Below are positions 39,682 through 51,527 of a stretch of 64,000 nucleotides of DNA, piece by piece. Position numbers and translations under genes: made by a program. The notes under the pieces were generated by a model, which saw only the letters and a list, made by a program, of their open reading frames with translations, had not been told where the DNA came from and did not search any database. This DNA is from Eremophila alpestris peregrina (lineage: Eukaryota > Chordata > Aves > Passeriformes > Alaudidae). Numbering within the stretch: the first letter of the stretch is position 1; every line of letters begins with the position of its first letter. The DNA lies in NCBI GenBank assembly GCA_009792885.1, contig WMCF01000110.1, positions 677,228 to 741,227 on the forward strand, written 5' to 3'.

Positions 39682-40222
39682 GAGATTTTTATGTATTTTG
39701 GATGAAGTTCTAACTAAAGGTGAAATGTGCTAAAAGAAAGGCATTGAAAAAAGAGAATTGTTAATAGGGTGATTTTCAGCTTCAACCCTGGGTCTTCTTC
39801 AGTTCCACAGAAACAGCTTTCAAATGGCCTAGTCTATATCTGCAAGTGAAGCTGTAAATACTGAACTTGAGTGTGCATGTCACACACTGATGTGCTCAAT
39901 TTAGAGGGCAATTTGGAGCAGAGAAGACTTTCTTGTTTAATCACTATTAAGTTAAACGTACTTAAGCTACATAAATTAGAAGGTACTGTCACTTGGTTTC
40001 AATTACAAATTCTTTAATCTGCCACAATTTTAATTTAGATGTGTGGGTTTGTAAATGGGGAAGCTAGCCACTGAAAATAGTCTTTCTTTAAGTACATTTA
40101 TAAGAAAAATTTTATACTTCTTTTAGGTTTTAATTTATCAGCAAAGAAACAGAAGCATCCATAAATGCTCTCATTTCATGAATACAGCCTTCAGGATACA
40201 TCATCTACCTTTTTTGCCTTTT

Positions 40223-40270
40223 CCCATGGAAAGAAAGACACAATATGATCATTGTGTCTTTCTTTCCATG
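40223..40270. repeat. Perfect hairpin: 21-bp stem, 6-nt loop
   Basis: The left arm (40223-40243, beginning CCATGGAAAGAAAG) is the exact reverse complement of the right arm (40250-40270, ending TTTCTTTCCATGG), around the loop ATGATC. Beyond the arms one mismatch is followed by two more pairs. A perfect 21-bp stem is far beyond chance expectation for a window this size. Both DNA cruciform and a pre-mRNA hairpin in the MEF2C transcript are possible. It is shorter than a typical pre-miRNA stem, and no terminal-inverted-repeat transposon family is recognised. Confidence 0.9.
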
Positions 40271-41735
40271 GAAATTGGTTTGGGATTAGTTTAGTTCAAA
40301 TTAGTTTAGTTTTAGTTTTAATTTGGGTTCTTCTAGTAATTTTTTCTGAAATCTCATGAACTATGAGAGTCTGAACCTTAACATCACTCTGTATTTGTCA
40401 CTAACAGCATGTGTGCTAACACTTTATGTTTTCAAAGTAGCAGTCCCGTGGTGTTTCAAGTGATTCATTCAAGCCAGTGCCAGAATATCAGTGCTCTCCT
40501 GACTTCTTTCTATTCTGACTATACAGATATATAGCTGCTGACATAGGAAAATGAGAGAAACAGAATTTTCACAAAATGCTTCCCAAATATATTTCCTGTC
40601 GCTAAACAGGTGAAGAAGAGGGATCACTGATGCACAGAAGTATCTCATAATGGCACCATGCTGTCACAAAGAAATGTCTGATTGTCCTCATTTCATTTGG
40701 AATATCTAAATTTCTAGGGACTAGAGCAAGAAACAGTAGATAATGATGTATGTGATAAATAGGAGGTACTAAGTGACCAGTCCACCCAACTTCAAACATA
40801 AGGCCAGGTTTCGTCACTAAAATGTCACTGCTAGGCACCTAAGCCTATCCTGTTGTAACATCAAATAACTACCGGAGAGGCAAAAACTGTTGTCATATTC
40901 TCTTCCCTTTGTCCTCTTGCTTTCCTCTGATTTTTGTTTAGATCTGTTTGTTCGAAATTGTAAATCTAAATTGTAAAGACAATAACCCTCAAATGGGGCT
41001 GGCAAACAGCATCAGTGCAGAATTTCATCTCGACAAACCTTCCTTTATGCAATAAAGGGCATACCATATTAAATGAAAGACTTTCAGTAGACTGCTTCCA
41101 TGTTCTTACAACCCTCCAGCATAACTTACAGGGATGAGACAGCAGTGATTTATGCTGGTAAATGAGCTATTGTCTCAGAAAGCCCCAAGCATATTGAGCT
41201 CTGACTTGCTGAATAGTCCAGATAAAGAGGAGTTCTAAGAGCACACTCTAAAATTATCGCCATAATAAATAAAATGTTCATGATTAACCCATATAAAACA
41301 GAAGGTTTTGTTACACCCCATTTTTAGAATCTTTGTGCATAAATAACAGATCAAATATTTAAAGCAGTGATACTATTCAATCTGCTCAAATCCAAGTCAT
41401 AAGGGTCAATCTTGTAAGTTTTTCCTGCGTATAAAAAGAAAGGAGAGATAAAATTGAAAGATATATTAATTAAAGATGATACAGCAACCTCAGAAATTAG
41501 GAGGTCAGCCAGTATCAATATGCTTCCCATTTTAACTTATAAACTAAGATCTAAGACCAAACAGGAATGAAAGAATGAATAAAGACTAATCTCTGATGCT
41601 TCACTTCCTTTTGTTGAATCAGAGAGCTATGATAGTACTTTACAGACAGATCTAGAGATACATACAAATGTTACGCAAAAAAGAGAGAATCTGAAAAACA
41701 CAGTAGCTAATACAATACACACAAAACCTGCCTTT

Positions 41736-41773
41736 CTTCTTTTCTTTTTTTTTTTTTTGGGTTTTTTTTTTTA
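41736..41773. repeat. T-rich homopolymer tract
   Basis: Two long T runs are separated by GGG. On the transcribed strand this reads as poly-A, but no retrocopy is seen beside it. Confidence 0.8.
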
Positions 41774-44700
41774 ATGCTATCACCAGTTCTGGCAGGTACA
41801 AACATATGTTTATAGTAAAAAACATGTTTATAAGTTCTGTGTTGCTAAAATGTTCATAAGGTAAAGGTCAAAGAATATTTCATTCCCTGCTGAGCAAATG
41901 GTCAGGAAGCACATTTGTCTGCATTTCCTGTCATAACAGGAAGAGTGTAACTTCTTCCTCTCCACAATGGCTTCAGTTCTGCTTCCCACCTCCAGCTCTT
42001 TCTCCCCCAGGGCTTTCTAAACCATTCCTTGCAAGGCAGCAAGACTGCGCCTGTGTCTGCACTATTTTTCAGCTCTGCTGTGTTGGCAGATGTCTCATTC
42101 ACTACTGCACTCTCTTTACTTAGACTTCTTGCTCACATTTCAAATTAAAAGTAATTTGACCTAAATATTTACTTTATGATAAATCACTCTAAATTATGCT
42201 CAGAACATCAATTTGTAACACAAGCACATTTAACCTTAAAATATTGCATTCTAGAAATTCATGGTTCATTTCAGTAGCTCTGTTAAAGTTTTACTTCTCG
42301 GGTAGTCTGGAATAACATGGAAAGTGTTGCCAGAGTTGTACAGATCCCCACAAATTAGGAGTCTTGAAAGTTTGGGGTGCAACTAACCTTTCCTCTGAAA
42401 AACCAAGGCCAATGTCTAATTTTAATGCTATATTTCAAGTATATATCTGTGTGCAATTTAATATAAGCAATTAATAAAAATATGTAAAAGATAAAAAAAT
42501 GTGATGTTTATGACAAGGGCTAATAGGACAAAAAATTTTGCTCAGGTGCATAGTCAAGCAGTTACATTTTCTTGTGAAAAAATTCCCCTGGGGGCAGGTA
42601 GAGAAATTTCATGTCTTGGATAAAATGAAGATGCTCCATGAAGGAATAATAAAAATATAATAGGTGGAAAAAATGTTTTTTATCTATGTTGTATTTATGT
42701 TAGCATTACTATTCAAGGTTCTTCACTCTCTCTACAGGGAAGCTTCTGATTCAGACAATAGTCTTTACCCTTTCCTTTTAAATGGAGCTGAAACACAGAC
42801 AAAAATAGATACATAAGGCTGAAATTAATTTTGAAACTAGCAGCATTAGGTATCAAAGTCAGTAGAACAAATCTAGGTCTTCCTGCAAATGGTCATTTCC
42901 TTCCTGGATATTCTTCCCCTGCCCCATAACCTCACTTTAATATCTTCTTTGATTTGTTCTCTATTGAGCTGATAACTCAGTAATTTTCATTTTATAGCCT
43001 TACAGATTTTCTGAAATTAGAGAATTGTAAAAAGCCTGGGCATGAATTAAACAAACAGACTGTTTGTTTCTGTTATCCCCTACTGATTTACACAGACGTG
43101 ATACTTTAAAAAGGGTGTCTAAATGTTAAACACCTTAATATTGAAGTATTCACTTACTATGGTATTTAATAATAGTTAAGACCCTGGCAGCTCATTACAA
43201 ATTGAAGGAAATGAACACTGTGCAGAGTCATTAAATATGATAAACTCAGCTGTAATTGTGACTCTTCAGAAGCAGGAAAAAAAAAGCAAAACTAGCAAGC
43301 AAGGAAAATCATAAGGACAAAAAATGGTGCATCACCCTGTAAGGTTCCACATTTCCCAATACTAATTAGAAAAGAAAAAGGGGGATTAAATGCAAGTGAG
43401 TGTTCCAGATCTAACACCAGGAAATCATCGATTCAATATGCCCTCATTCCTGGGTCAATGTACCTCTGCATTTGACTCACAGACCATGGATTTAATGAGA
43501 TATTTTGTGACAGACCTTGTATAACAGTAAGACAACATAATTTATGTCATTACACCTGTTTAATTTAGGCTTGGACAGCCCTGTCTGGATGGCTGCAAAA
43601 AGTTTCAGATGGTCCCCATCTAAAGCAGACTACAAAAGGCTATCATTAAAACTAACAAAATATTTCACATTTATAAAAAAACCAGAAAACATACAAGGAC
43701 TTCCTGAGACAGAGGAATAAAATTTTTCCTTCATGTATTGACCATAGCAAAGGTAGCTGAATTATTTCTTTCAGTTAAGAAAACACAGGAAAATAAAGTT
43801 CACACATTTTTTCCAAGTGACCTTCCTCTTTTTCTTTTTTTTTTACCAACCTAGAAGTTTTACCTGAATCCTTCTCCAGTCTACTAAATTGAAATTTCTG
43901 CAGAAAGTATTTGTACCAGTCAGGAACTTCTAGCATCAGATGTCAAAGCTAACATTTTTGGCTACTGATTCTGTTAATGGCGCAACTAATACCATGTGAG
44001 CAGACACAGTCTATTTGAATGGTCAGATTGGCTGGCAACAAAGCTAGCACAACCTCACAGCCTTGTTGAGCCTGAAAAATATTACCAGGGATTCATTCCA
44101 CATTTATGAAGACTATACTATCCAAGAATTATCACTAAAATAAAAATAACATATTTGGTCACCTTGTCTGCTTGGGAGTTTTCATTTCCATTTAATACAA
44201 AGATGGCAACCAAATTATACAAAATAAATAAGCATTTAATCTAGGAATGGCAGTTATTAATCCTCCTTCTACATGTGTCAAAAAAACAGTGAAAGGGAAT
44301 TTTTCAGATAGTCTTCTCTGAAACTTTTCCAACCAAAGAAAAATCATGATCATTCATAGAGTCAAACATTCTTGCCATCTTTGACACCACAATCATGAGG
44401 TATCAACAAGGAATAGAAAAATACAGCCAACTTGCAGCCCACAAGAAATAACATTACATTAATGGCTCCTCCCAGTTAAATCCTGAATTTTGCTCTCCCC
44501 AAAGTCAATGCAAGAACTCTTAAGCAGGGTAAAAGGACTGGGCCTCTAATGACTGACTTGCAGTAGTTTTCCTTTAATTTATCCCCAAAAGCCAAAGCTT
44601 AAAATAGTTTTTGGAAAAGCGCAGATTGTATCCTCAAATTGCACATTTCTGTGAGATTTGCAGCCAGAAATATGACTCTGGATAGTTTGAACTTACATTT

Positions 44701-45880
44701 ATTACCAGTATGGTCACTAAAGTACACAAATCCAACCAACTAGATTTGCTCAGAAGAAATTTTCTTGAAGGGAGATCAACGCTGTTTTTATCCTTCCCAA
44801 TCCGCTCATACAAGCACTTTGAAGAGGAGGGGAGTCTCCTACTACAGCAGATAGTGGTGTGGAAGAAAACAGCCATTTCACAGAGAGAACAAGTACACCA
44901 TTCAATGGCTGGCATAGAGGAGGCTGAGAAAGTGAATGCTAAAGCAAGGATTTTGCTCCCCAGGCCTTGTAGCAACTTGAACCCTTTGCAAATATTCTGC
45001 TTTCCAAATAGATTCACCTTTGCACTGGGAGAAGAGACAGAATAATAAAACTACTGCTATAGCTCCTCATTTGATATGTGTTGCATGCACATTTACTAGC
45101 ATGTGCTGTACACCAGAGGTTTATGGTCTTGAGAACAGCTGAGGATGCACCCTCCAGGTATATTATATCTAACATACTTTGTATTGTGACCCCACACTCT
45201 GCTTGAATGTAAGCAACAACAAGGCAGTTTCTAGCCAAATGACTTGCTGCTGTTCTTGAATTTTTTTGGTGAGGTAGAAAGAAAATATCTCCATCTGAAA
45301 ATGGAGCTACAAATGAGCTTTGTGGAACTAACTGGGCTTGAGCTGGTATTTTAGCTTTACTAATCAAAACCTTTTAATAATTTTTTTGGTGCAACCTTTA
45401 AATATTTTTTTAATATATTTATGCAATTAGATAAGAAGACAATATAGGAATATGAACAAGTTAATTTTGTAAGATTACTGGAAGCGTGCAACAAATAAAC
45501 TGATGCTGGTATGCTAAAGAAACAATACATCATGATATTTTAAGAACTGGTGAGGCTTGAGAAAGAGTGCATCTCATATAAATGGTTAAAATGACAATCA
45601 GCTTGTTTCAACTAAAAACCTAGTTGTATTTGATCACATATATATTACTACAATTAAAAAGCCTAATCCCACAATGAAAATTTTTTCATTTGCTTCATTG
45701 ATCTTTAAATTAGGGCACTAATTGCAAGATAAAGTCAATAGAAATACTTCAAAAAATTTCATTAACATGTTAGTAGAAATAAGAAGCAAAATCAAGCCAG
45801 TGTTACAATACGGAAAGTAAAATAATGCAAATCTTTATATTAGGTCACAGTAGCTAAGCTACAGTAGGAAATATGGAATT

Positions 45881-46233
45881 GGGATTGTTTAGCCTGGAGA
45901 AGAGAACACTGGGACTAAACTACAGCCTTGCAGTACCTGAAGAGAATCTACAAGAAAGATGGAGAGGGACTTTTGACAAGGGCATGGAGTGACAGGACAG
46001 GGGGGAATGTATTTAAGCTGACAGAAAGTAGGTTTAGATTAGACATTAGGAAAAAATTCTTTACTGTGGGGGTGGTGAAACGCAGGTACAGGTTGACCAG
46101 AGAAGCTGCTGCTGCCCTGTTCCCTAGAAGTGTTTGAGGTCAGGCTTTGAGCAACCTGGTCTTTGGAAGGACTCTCATGGGAGTGGAGTTGGAGCTAGGT
46201 TTCTTGCAACTCAAACCATTCTGTTATTCTATG
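45881..46233 (+). mobile_element. CR1 LINE 3' tail (5'-truncated)
   Basis: The sequence is close to the classic avian CR1 3' region: TTTAGCCTGGAGAAGAGAAC, a CTTGCAGTACCTGAAG block, then GGAGAGGGACTTTTGACAAG, GGCATGGAGTGACAGGACAG, the TTAGATTAGACATTAGGAAA block and TTCTTTACTGTGGGGGTGGT, ending in AACCATTCTGTTATTCTATG. About 350 bp remain, with no reverse-transcriptase domain and no poly-A, as expected for CR1. Orientation is antisense to MEF2C. A 69-codon frame inside (45928-46137) belongs to the repeat and is not a gene. Confidence 0.93.
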
Positions 46234-47948
46234 AGTGTAAGAAATGCTAGTGAGAACAAACTCTTCCTGCACTAACATCACAGTTGTTAATATTCTAGGG
46301 TTACAGTTTTATTCATAATTTTTAGTTCTGAAAGCTGGTTCTGGAATTTTTGAAACTCTACTGTGAATGATTTGAAGACTAGATGTCTTCTTTTTTAAAA
46401 GTATATTTAACCACTTTAAAGATATTTTTTGATGAAAATGTGTCATTAAATCTCATTAAATGCTATATTTGGGCAAGCAAGTGGAGATGGAAGCTGTTGT
46501 ATGATAATGTTATGATTGGCAAAATTTTGTGGTATCATTTACAAAAGAATTCCGGTTCCCTTCAAAAAGAAACCACTGTAGCATGGGCAAGTTTCAGACT
46601 ACTACTGAGTTAATTTTTAATAAAAAATTTCAGTATTTCAAGTCCAATTTCAACTCCAAGGTACTGGACAATTAAAATAAATATCATCTTTCTATATTGT
46701 TATAATTATTGCTTTTTAGCTTGTTTCACAAGAACAGGCATTCTTTAGGGAAAACACAACTAACTAGTAGTAAAACTACTAACACTACATAATTTAAAAA
46801 TTCTTGTGAAGCATATTTAAGGACTATAATTTGTTGTTATGCTTAGGCTGAGTTTTTTATGGCTTTATAAAATCCTCCATGACTAACAGCTTCTTAAAAA
46901 ATCCCTGAAAATATGAAGAAATTTATAGATCAAATTAATAGTACTACTATATTATTAGTAACTCAGTATCAAGTTCTTAAAAATCAGCTACTGAAGATTA
47001 TTCCTAAATTGCAGCCAGGTGTATGAAGAACATTAATCATAGTACTAAATAATCATATGGAGAGACTGTCACAATTGTGGATCTCCAGTTTCAACAAAAC
47101 ATCCACATCCATTCATTTACATCAAATGTAAACAGCAGCAATTTTCATTGATATTATTTAAAGGTATCAGTTATTGAATTTTATTTTTGTGAAAAGAGAG
47201 AAGCAAATTCTCTAATTTATTATCATATTTTAACTAGTAGAGACAGTGTTGATAATATATGACAGCTCCCTAGCCATTTTATTTAAAGCAGAGTTAAAAA
47301 TTAGTAAATCTGTCCTGTTGGACCCACTTAGCCTTTGCTAAATATTGATGGTCACTTGGATTTATAACTACAATGTGCTAATATTATTGTACATGGTTTG
47401 TAGAATATGTTAGGCTACTCAAATTCTTCTTAAAATTCAGACAGGAAAAGAGGAGACTTTTATATGAAGCAGTGTCTTTTTTATACAAAGGAGGTAAAAA
47501 TAAAGGCACTGCAAAGGTGAAGGAACACAAATAATTGGGATGTCTGAATTTAAATGAGAGTGCTCATATTGTAATAACATAACAGTTCACATAATACTAA
47601 AAGCCTGTGTCCTGTAGCAACTCACAGGTGTGCTTAACCATGTCTATTCCAGACTGAAGTCAAAGTAAGTGCAGAGTAGAGCACACACAGCAGTCTTTGT
47701 AGAATCAAGTTCCCAAGTAATAACTTCCTAACTATGCATGTTACAGAACTTGAAAACAACTGTGTGAGAGGTTTCAGCTTGTTTACAAAAGTTTTTACTC
47801 TTTGATAGTCTAACATGCATTGTGTATATGTATACATATATGTTGGTATTTGCACAGGTACACAAACTTACCAACTTTGAAATCACTTTTAATAATAAAT
47901 CATATTTTAAATATAATCTGATGCTCATCAGGTATTTTTGCAACTCAC

Positions 47949-48002
47949 CTGTCTGTTACGTTCATCCATAATCCTTGTAATCTGAATCTTTTTTCTCCCC
48001 AT
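47949..48002 (-). CDS. MEF2C: MEF2C first coding exon, codons 1-18
   Basis: The start codon lies at 48002-48000 on the minus strand in a strong Kozak context (A at -3, G at +4: GACTATGGGG). It opens MGRKKIQITRIMDERNRQ, the invariant N-terminal arm of the MEF2 MADS box, whose Gly2-Arg3-Lys4-Lys5 residues reach into the DNA minor groove. After 54 nt the donor CAG|GTGAGT ends the exon at phase 0, joining to VTFTKRKFG at 35761. The peptide is identical across vertebrate MEF2 paralogues, so the assignment to MEF2C comes from the downstream exons. The upstream part of the exon is 5' UTR. Confidence 0.98.
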
Positions 48003-48146
48003 AGTCCCCGTTTTTTTTTCTCTCCTTCTTCCTTAAAATTACGTATTTTTCCCTTCTCTCTTATTCCTCTTTCCTGTTTCCTCAAAACAAATCTCCTTCT
48101 TCAGCACTTGCACTACTCAGTTCACAGTCCCCTGCATCCGTTCCTG
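48003..48146 (-). other. MEF2C: MEF2C 5' UTR part of the first coding exon
   Basis: On the minus strand a pyrimidine-rich tract and TGTGTTCAG (ending at 48147) form a good acceptor, so this exon is preceded by at least one non-coding exon. A second AG three bases on makes a CAGCAG tandem acceptor, starting the exon at 48146 or 48143. The 144-nt leader is strongly purine-rich (repeated GAAGAAGGAGA and GGAAAGAGG motifs) and contains one upstream ATG, described separately. Confidence 0.85.
48117..48137 (-). CDS. Upstream ORF in the MEF2C leader (6 codons plus stop)
   Basis: ATGCAGGGGACTGTGAACTGA encodes MQGTVN. It is the only ATG in the 144-nt leader, sits in a weak context (C at -3, C at +4) and ends 114 nt before the MEF2C start codon. 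Weak context and generous spacing predict leaky scanning and reinitiation, so any repression of MEF2C translation would be mild. It would be functional only in transcripts that include this exon's 5' end. Translation is not shown. Confidence 0.5.
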   Translation of the reverse strand: MQGTVN

Positions 48147-49943
48147 CTGAACACAGAAAGGAAATCAAATGTTAATATAAAATTCATAACCAGATGGAAA
48201 TTATTATATGGGGATGGCAAAGCATCCTCATTATAATTTAGTGTACAAGTAAATTTTAATGAAAATTCAATGCACCTATAAAGCAAGTAATGTAAACAGA
48301 AAAAAAATTATTCAAAGCCTTATTTTTATGAAAGAAAATACCAAACACAAATATATCAAGAAATAAAGAAAAAGAATGAAGTACACATTGTTAAAATTTT
48401 AATGGAATTAAGTGTCTCTAATTTTAAATATCACTCGGAGCTCTAATATGAAAAATTACCTAAATCAGAGAGGTAATGAACTGTTCTGTATCTATGTCTG
48501 CTAAGCAGGCCAGCTAATTTGTTTCTGAAGGGAAAACAATTTTGTGTTTTGAAGGCAGAGGTGATAATTTCCCTCTTTGTGCAAATAAGATGGATACTTA
48601 TTAAAGAGTTACTTGATATTTAAGAGTTGCCAGTTACTTTAAATCCAAAGTTCTTAGCCTTATTCTTTAAGAATATAAATCAGTGAAGGTATTACTGAAG
48701 ATACTTGAAGAAAACACTAGCACACTTTTCCCTCATTTCATTTTAGTGTTAAATTCTAAATTGTCTTGCAAAGGATTTATATCCTGCAAACACATTTTTT
48801 AAATAAAAACAGAACAATTGAGGCAGATGACAATTTAAGAATATTTTGAAAAATATTTTCGCTGTTCTAGTAATACATGAGCTTTACAATACAACACAGA
48901 GCTAAGTAGAGATATGTACAGTGTATAAAAATACATAATGCAGGAAACATATTTCACAAATCTTATAATGCACATAATTATTTCTATCATATCCAAAGTA
49001 TTTTAACAACAAAAGAGTCCATGGAAATAGAAAAAAATACAAAACATGTTTAGTCTAATATAAGGTTAAAGTTTTTCCCCTTTATACTCTTAATTTATCA
49101 TATTTGTATATTTTAATATCTTTTAATAGAAGAGCACAAAGGTTTTTGAAATACAGAATAGGAAAAAGAAATCTGAACAGTATGAATTTATATGTTCTTT
49201 TGAAGTATTTATGTTAGCTCCATAGTGTAGTAAAAATATTGCCTTGGAAGTAAAAAAATTGTAATTTTAAAATAGAGGCTGGTATTTCCTTATTTATTCT
49301 AAACTTATAGTATCTCAGCCAACCTGATAAATTCTCACAATCTATTACATAACACTAAGCTGATAGCCTGGTCATTTAATCCATTATTTGGCTCTGATTC
49401 AAAGCTACTGAGGTAGAAAAGCTAGATGTCACTCCTTCTGATCTTCAATTCTCTTTTGATTTTCTTAGCATACATTAAGCTGCTCAAGTGTTTTATCACT
49501 AAGAAAAATAAAATTAACAAATAAGCAGCCAGTCTGAGTTTTTCAGCTAACCACTACATTGTAATTAATCTGCTGGGCAAAACAAACGTTCAAGTATAGT
49601 ACTTACTATATTTCTGTACATGATGATATCTTTTTATATTATTTTCTGGGCATATTTGTATATCATTACCATAATGTAGAACACAGAATGTGGAACAATT
49701 CACATTGTGAAGATAACAAAATATAGACAGAAAAATTTCTTTGCCCTTTTTTTATATTTGAAAACAATAGCTTCTCACTGCTTAAAAAGATTCAAAGGTT
49801 GTTTTGCAACAATAACAAAAACGTTAAAAGAAGGCAACAACTTTGAAACAATTTATTTTTTATATTTATTTTTTAAAGCTTTTTTTCAAACTAAGTTAGG
49901 AGACAGCCTTATCTGATTTTCAGTGTTGACAAACAAACCCAGT

Positions 49944-49953
49944 CTATTTTTAG
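49944..49953. promoter_or_regulatory. Consensus MEF2 binding site upstream of the first coding exon
   Basis: CTATTTTTAG matches YTA(A/T)4TAR perfectly. It lies about 1.8 kb upstream of the first coding exon and about 60 bp past a strong minus-strand donor at 50011/50010, with E-boxes CACATG (50050-50055), CATATG (50124-50129) and CAGCTG (50153-50158) nearby. In mouse, a MEF2 site and an E-box control the skeletal-muscle promoter of Mef2c. Equivalence of this site to that element is inference only. Confidence 0.35.
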
Positions 49954-50010
49954 AAACAGTTTTACATTTCCTTGGATTGGGTTTCTTTCCTGTTTTTCCT
50001 CTAGTCTTAC

Positions 50011-50290
50011 CTCCAACACAAAGAACAAATTAGAATGGTGTTTCCCATGCACATGCAGTACTCAAAAGAGCCTAACAGGCTTTCTCTGTGGAAGCAGACC
50101 CATACTCTAATCCACAGCAAATGCATATGGAACAACTTCCTTTCCTTTCATTCAGCTGAGGCCAGTGGTGCTGTTGGTTTACAGCACTCTGCCTGCCTAA
50201 GCTCCTATTCACTGCAGGGTGGAAGGTCAGGGTGCGCAGATTAGAGCAGTTGTGGCTGGTTAGTGAAGATGAGCTGCTCTGCAGATCAAG
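50011..50290 (-). promoter_or_regulatory. MEF2C: Possible alternative MEF2C 5' non-coding exon and promoter
   Basis: On the minus strand a near-ideal donor, GGAG|GTAAGACT, sits at 50011/50010. It is preceded by about 280 bp that are GC-richer than their surroundings and contain E-boxes (CAGCTG 50153-50158, CATATG 50124-50129, CACATG 50050-50055). This is the pattern of a first exon with no acceptor of its own, splicing to 48146. No TATA box is obvious. The right boundary is a guess. It could instead be a chance donor in a regulatory patch. Confidence 0.3.
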
Positions 50291-50539
50291 ATGCGGATGC
50301 TGAGTGAGCTCAGAAAAAAAAAATCACTTAATACTGAGAAAACTCTGTCAGGAAGGATAAAAATCACAGTGGAGGAGCAGTATGTTGAGTCCCTCCCACA
50401 CATTTATCGGTTCAACATTTAAGTCCAGTCTTCAAACAACAACAGCTTTTACAGACAGTTTAAAGTCAGAACCTTAAAATTCCTGTGATCTACACAAAAT
50501 TATCTTAAAGTAGTTCAAGCAAGACTTGATAAGCAGAAT

Positions 50540-50585
50540 TCTGTATAAAACATATAATTAGGTCATCTGTATGAAACATATAATT
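50540..50585. repeat. 20-bp direct near-repeat with 6-bp spacer
   Basis: Copies at 50540-50559 and 50566-50585 both begin TCTGTAT and end AAACATATAATT and differ at one base, which looks like a recent small duplication. Confidence 0.8.
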
Positions 50586-51268
50586 TGCAAAGAAATATAA
50601 ATTTGCTTCAACAGGCAGTGAGTTTTCTTGCATGGATTAAAAAAAGAAATCTTTCTTCCTATATGTCCTAGTTTGCATTTTGCTTACTAGTCCAATTTGA
50701 AATAAAAGTTTTTAAATATTTGTAACAAATTCATATCCTTTAAAAAAGCCCCCAATTTCTGCTATTTTTACTCAAAACAAATTGGGAAGCTTGCAGCATT
50801 CCCCTATATCTCTGTTACTCTTTTACACAGACACACAGATATAGATATATCTATAACCTTCAAAGCCTGGTAATTTCCAAGTCAAACAATGTAAAGAGCT
50901 CTGGAGACCAACAATTCCCCATGGCTGCTTAGGACTTCACCAGTGCTCTCAATACCTTTTGAAAGCTCTTACAGAACCAAGGATTGCAGTATTAAGTATT
51001 TTAAGTTCCTGTTAACTGGTAAATCTTTATTTCATTAACACTAATAAAGCTCATTGACTAGAAAAGTTGAATGTACTACAAAAGTCAAATAGTACTTCAG
51101 GCTTCAGTTATCCAAGAGAATCTAAAAAGGAGCTTTGTTGAAGTAGTTCCACATAAAAGAAAATTTCCAACTTAATAATATAGTCACATGCAAACAAATT
51201 GCATTTAAAGAACACAGAGTTACATGCTATTTTGTTATCGTTTTCTGCATTCTTTTGCAATGCCAAGT

Positions 51269-51320
51269 AGTAAAAAAAAAAAAAAAACCCAAACAACCAA
51301 AACCAAAACAAACCAGACTG
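51269..51320. repeat. A run followed by CAAA-rich repeat
   Basis: About sixteen A are followed by CCCAAACAACC and CAAAA units. It resembles the other CAAA tracts in the window. Confidence 0.8.
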
Positions 51321-51487
51321 CTTAAAAAAAGAGGAACTTAATTTTTGGCAGTCTTCTGTTCATTATATGATTTGGCAGAGGCAGTGGTAGCTGTCAGAAG
51401 ATTGAGCTGAGCCTTGAGAAGGGAAAAGAGCTAAAGAAAAAAAGCAGCAAATCACTTGACCACTTCTGTCTCTCTTTTGAACACTGA

Positions 51488-51527
51488 CACACAGACATAT
51501 GCACACACATACACACACATGCACACC
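51488..51527. repeat. (CA)n microsatellite
   Basis: Imperfect ACACAC units are interrupted by GACATATG and ATACAC. Confidence 0.85.

Noticed and set aside
40223..40270. Hairpin as a microRNA precursor
   Set aside because: A 21-bp stem with a 6-nt loop is shorter than typical pre-miRNA stems and there is no extended flanking pairing.
45928..46137. 69-codon plus-strand frame
   Set aside because: It lies within the CR1 tail at 45881-46233.
51488..51527. Repetitive tracts as a CRISPR array or other prokaryotic element
   Set aside because: It is a simple CA microsatellite in a vertebrate genome; there are no spaced repeats and no cas genes.
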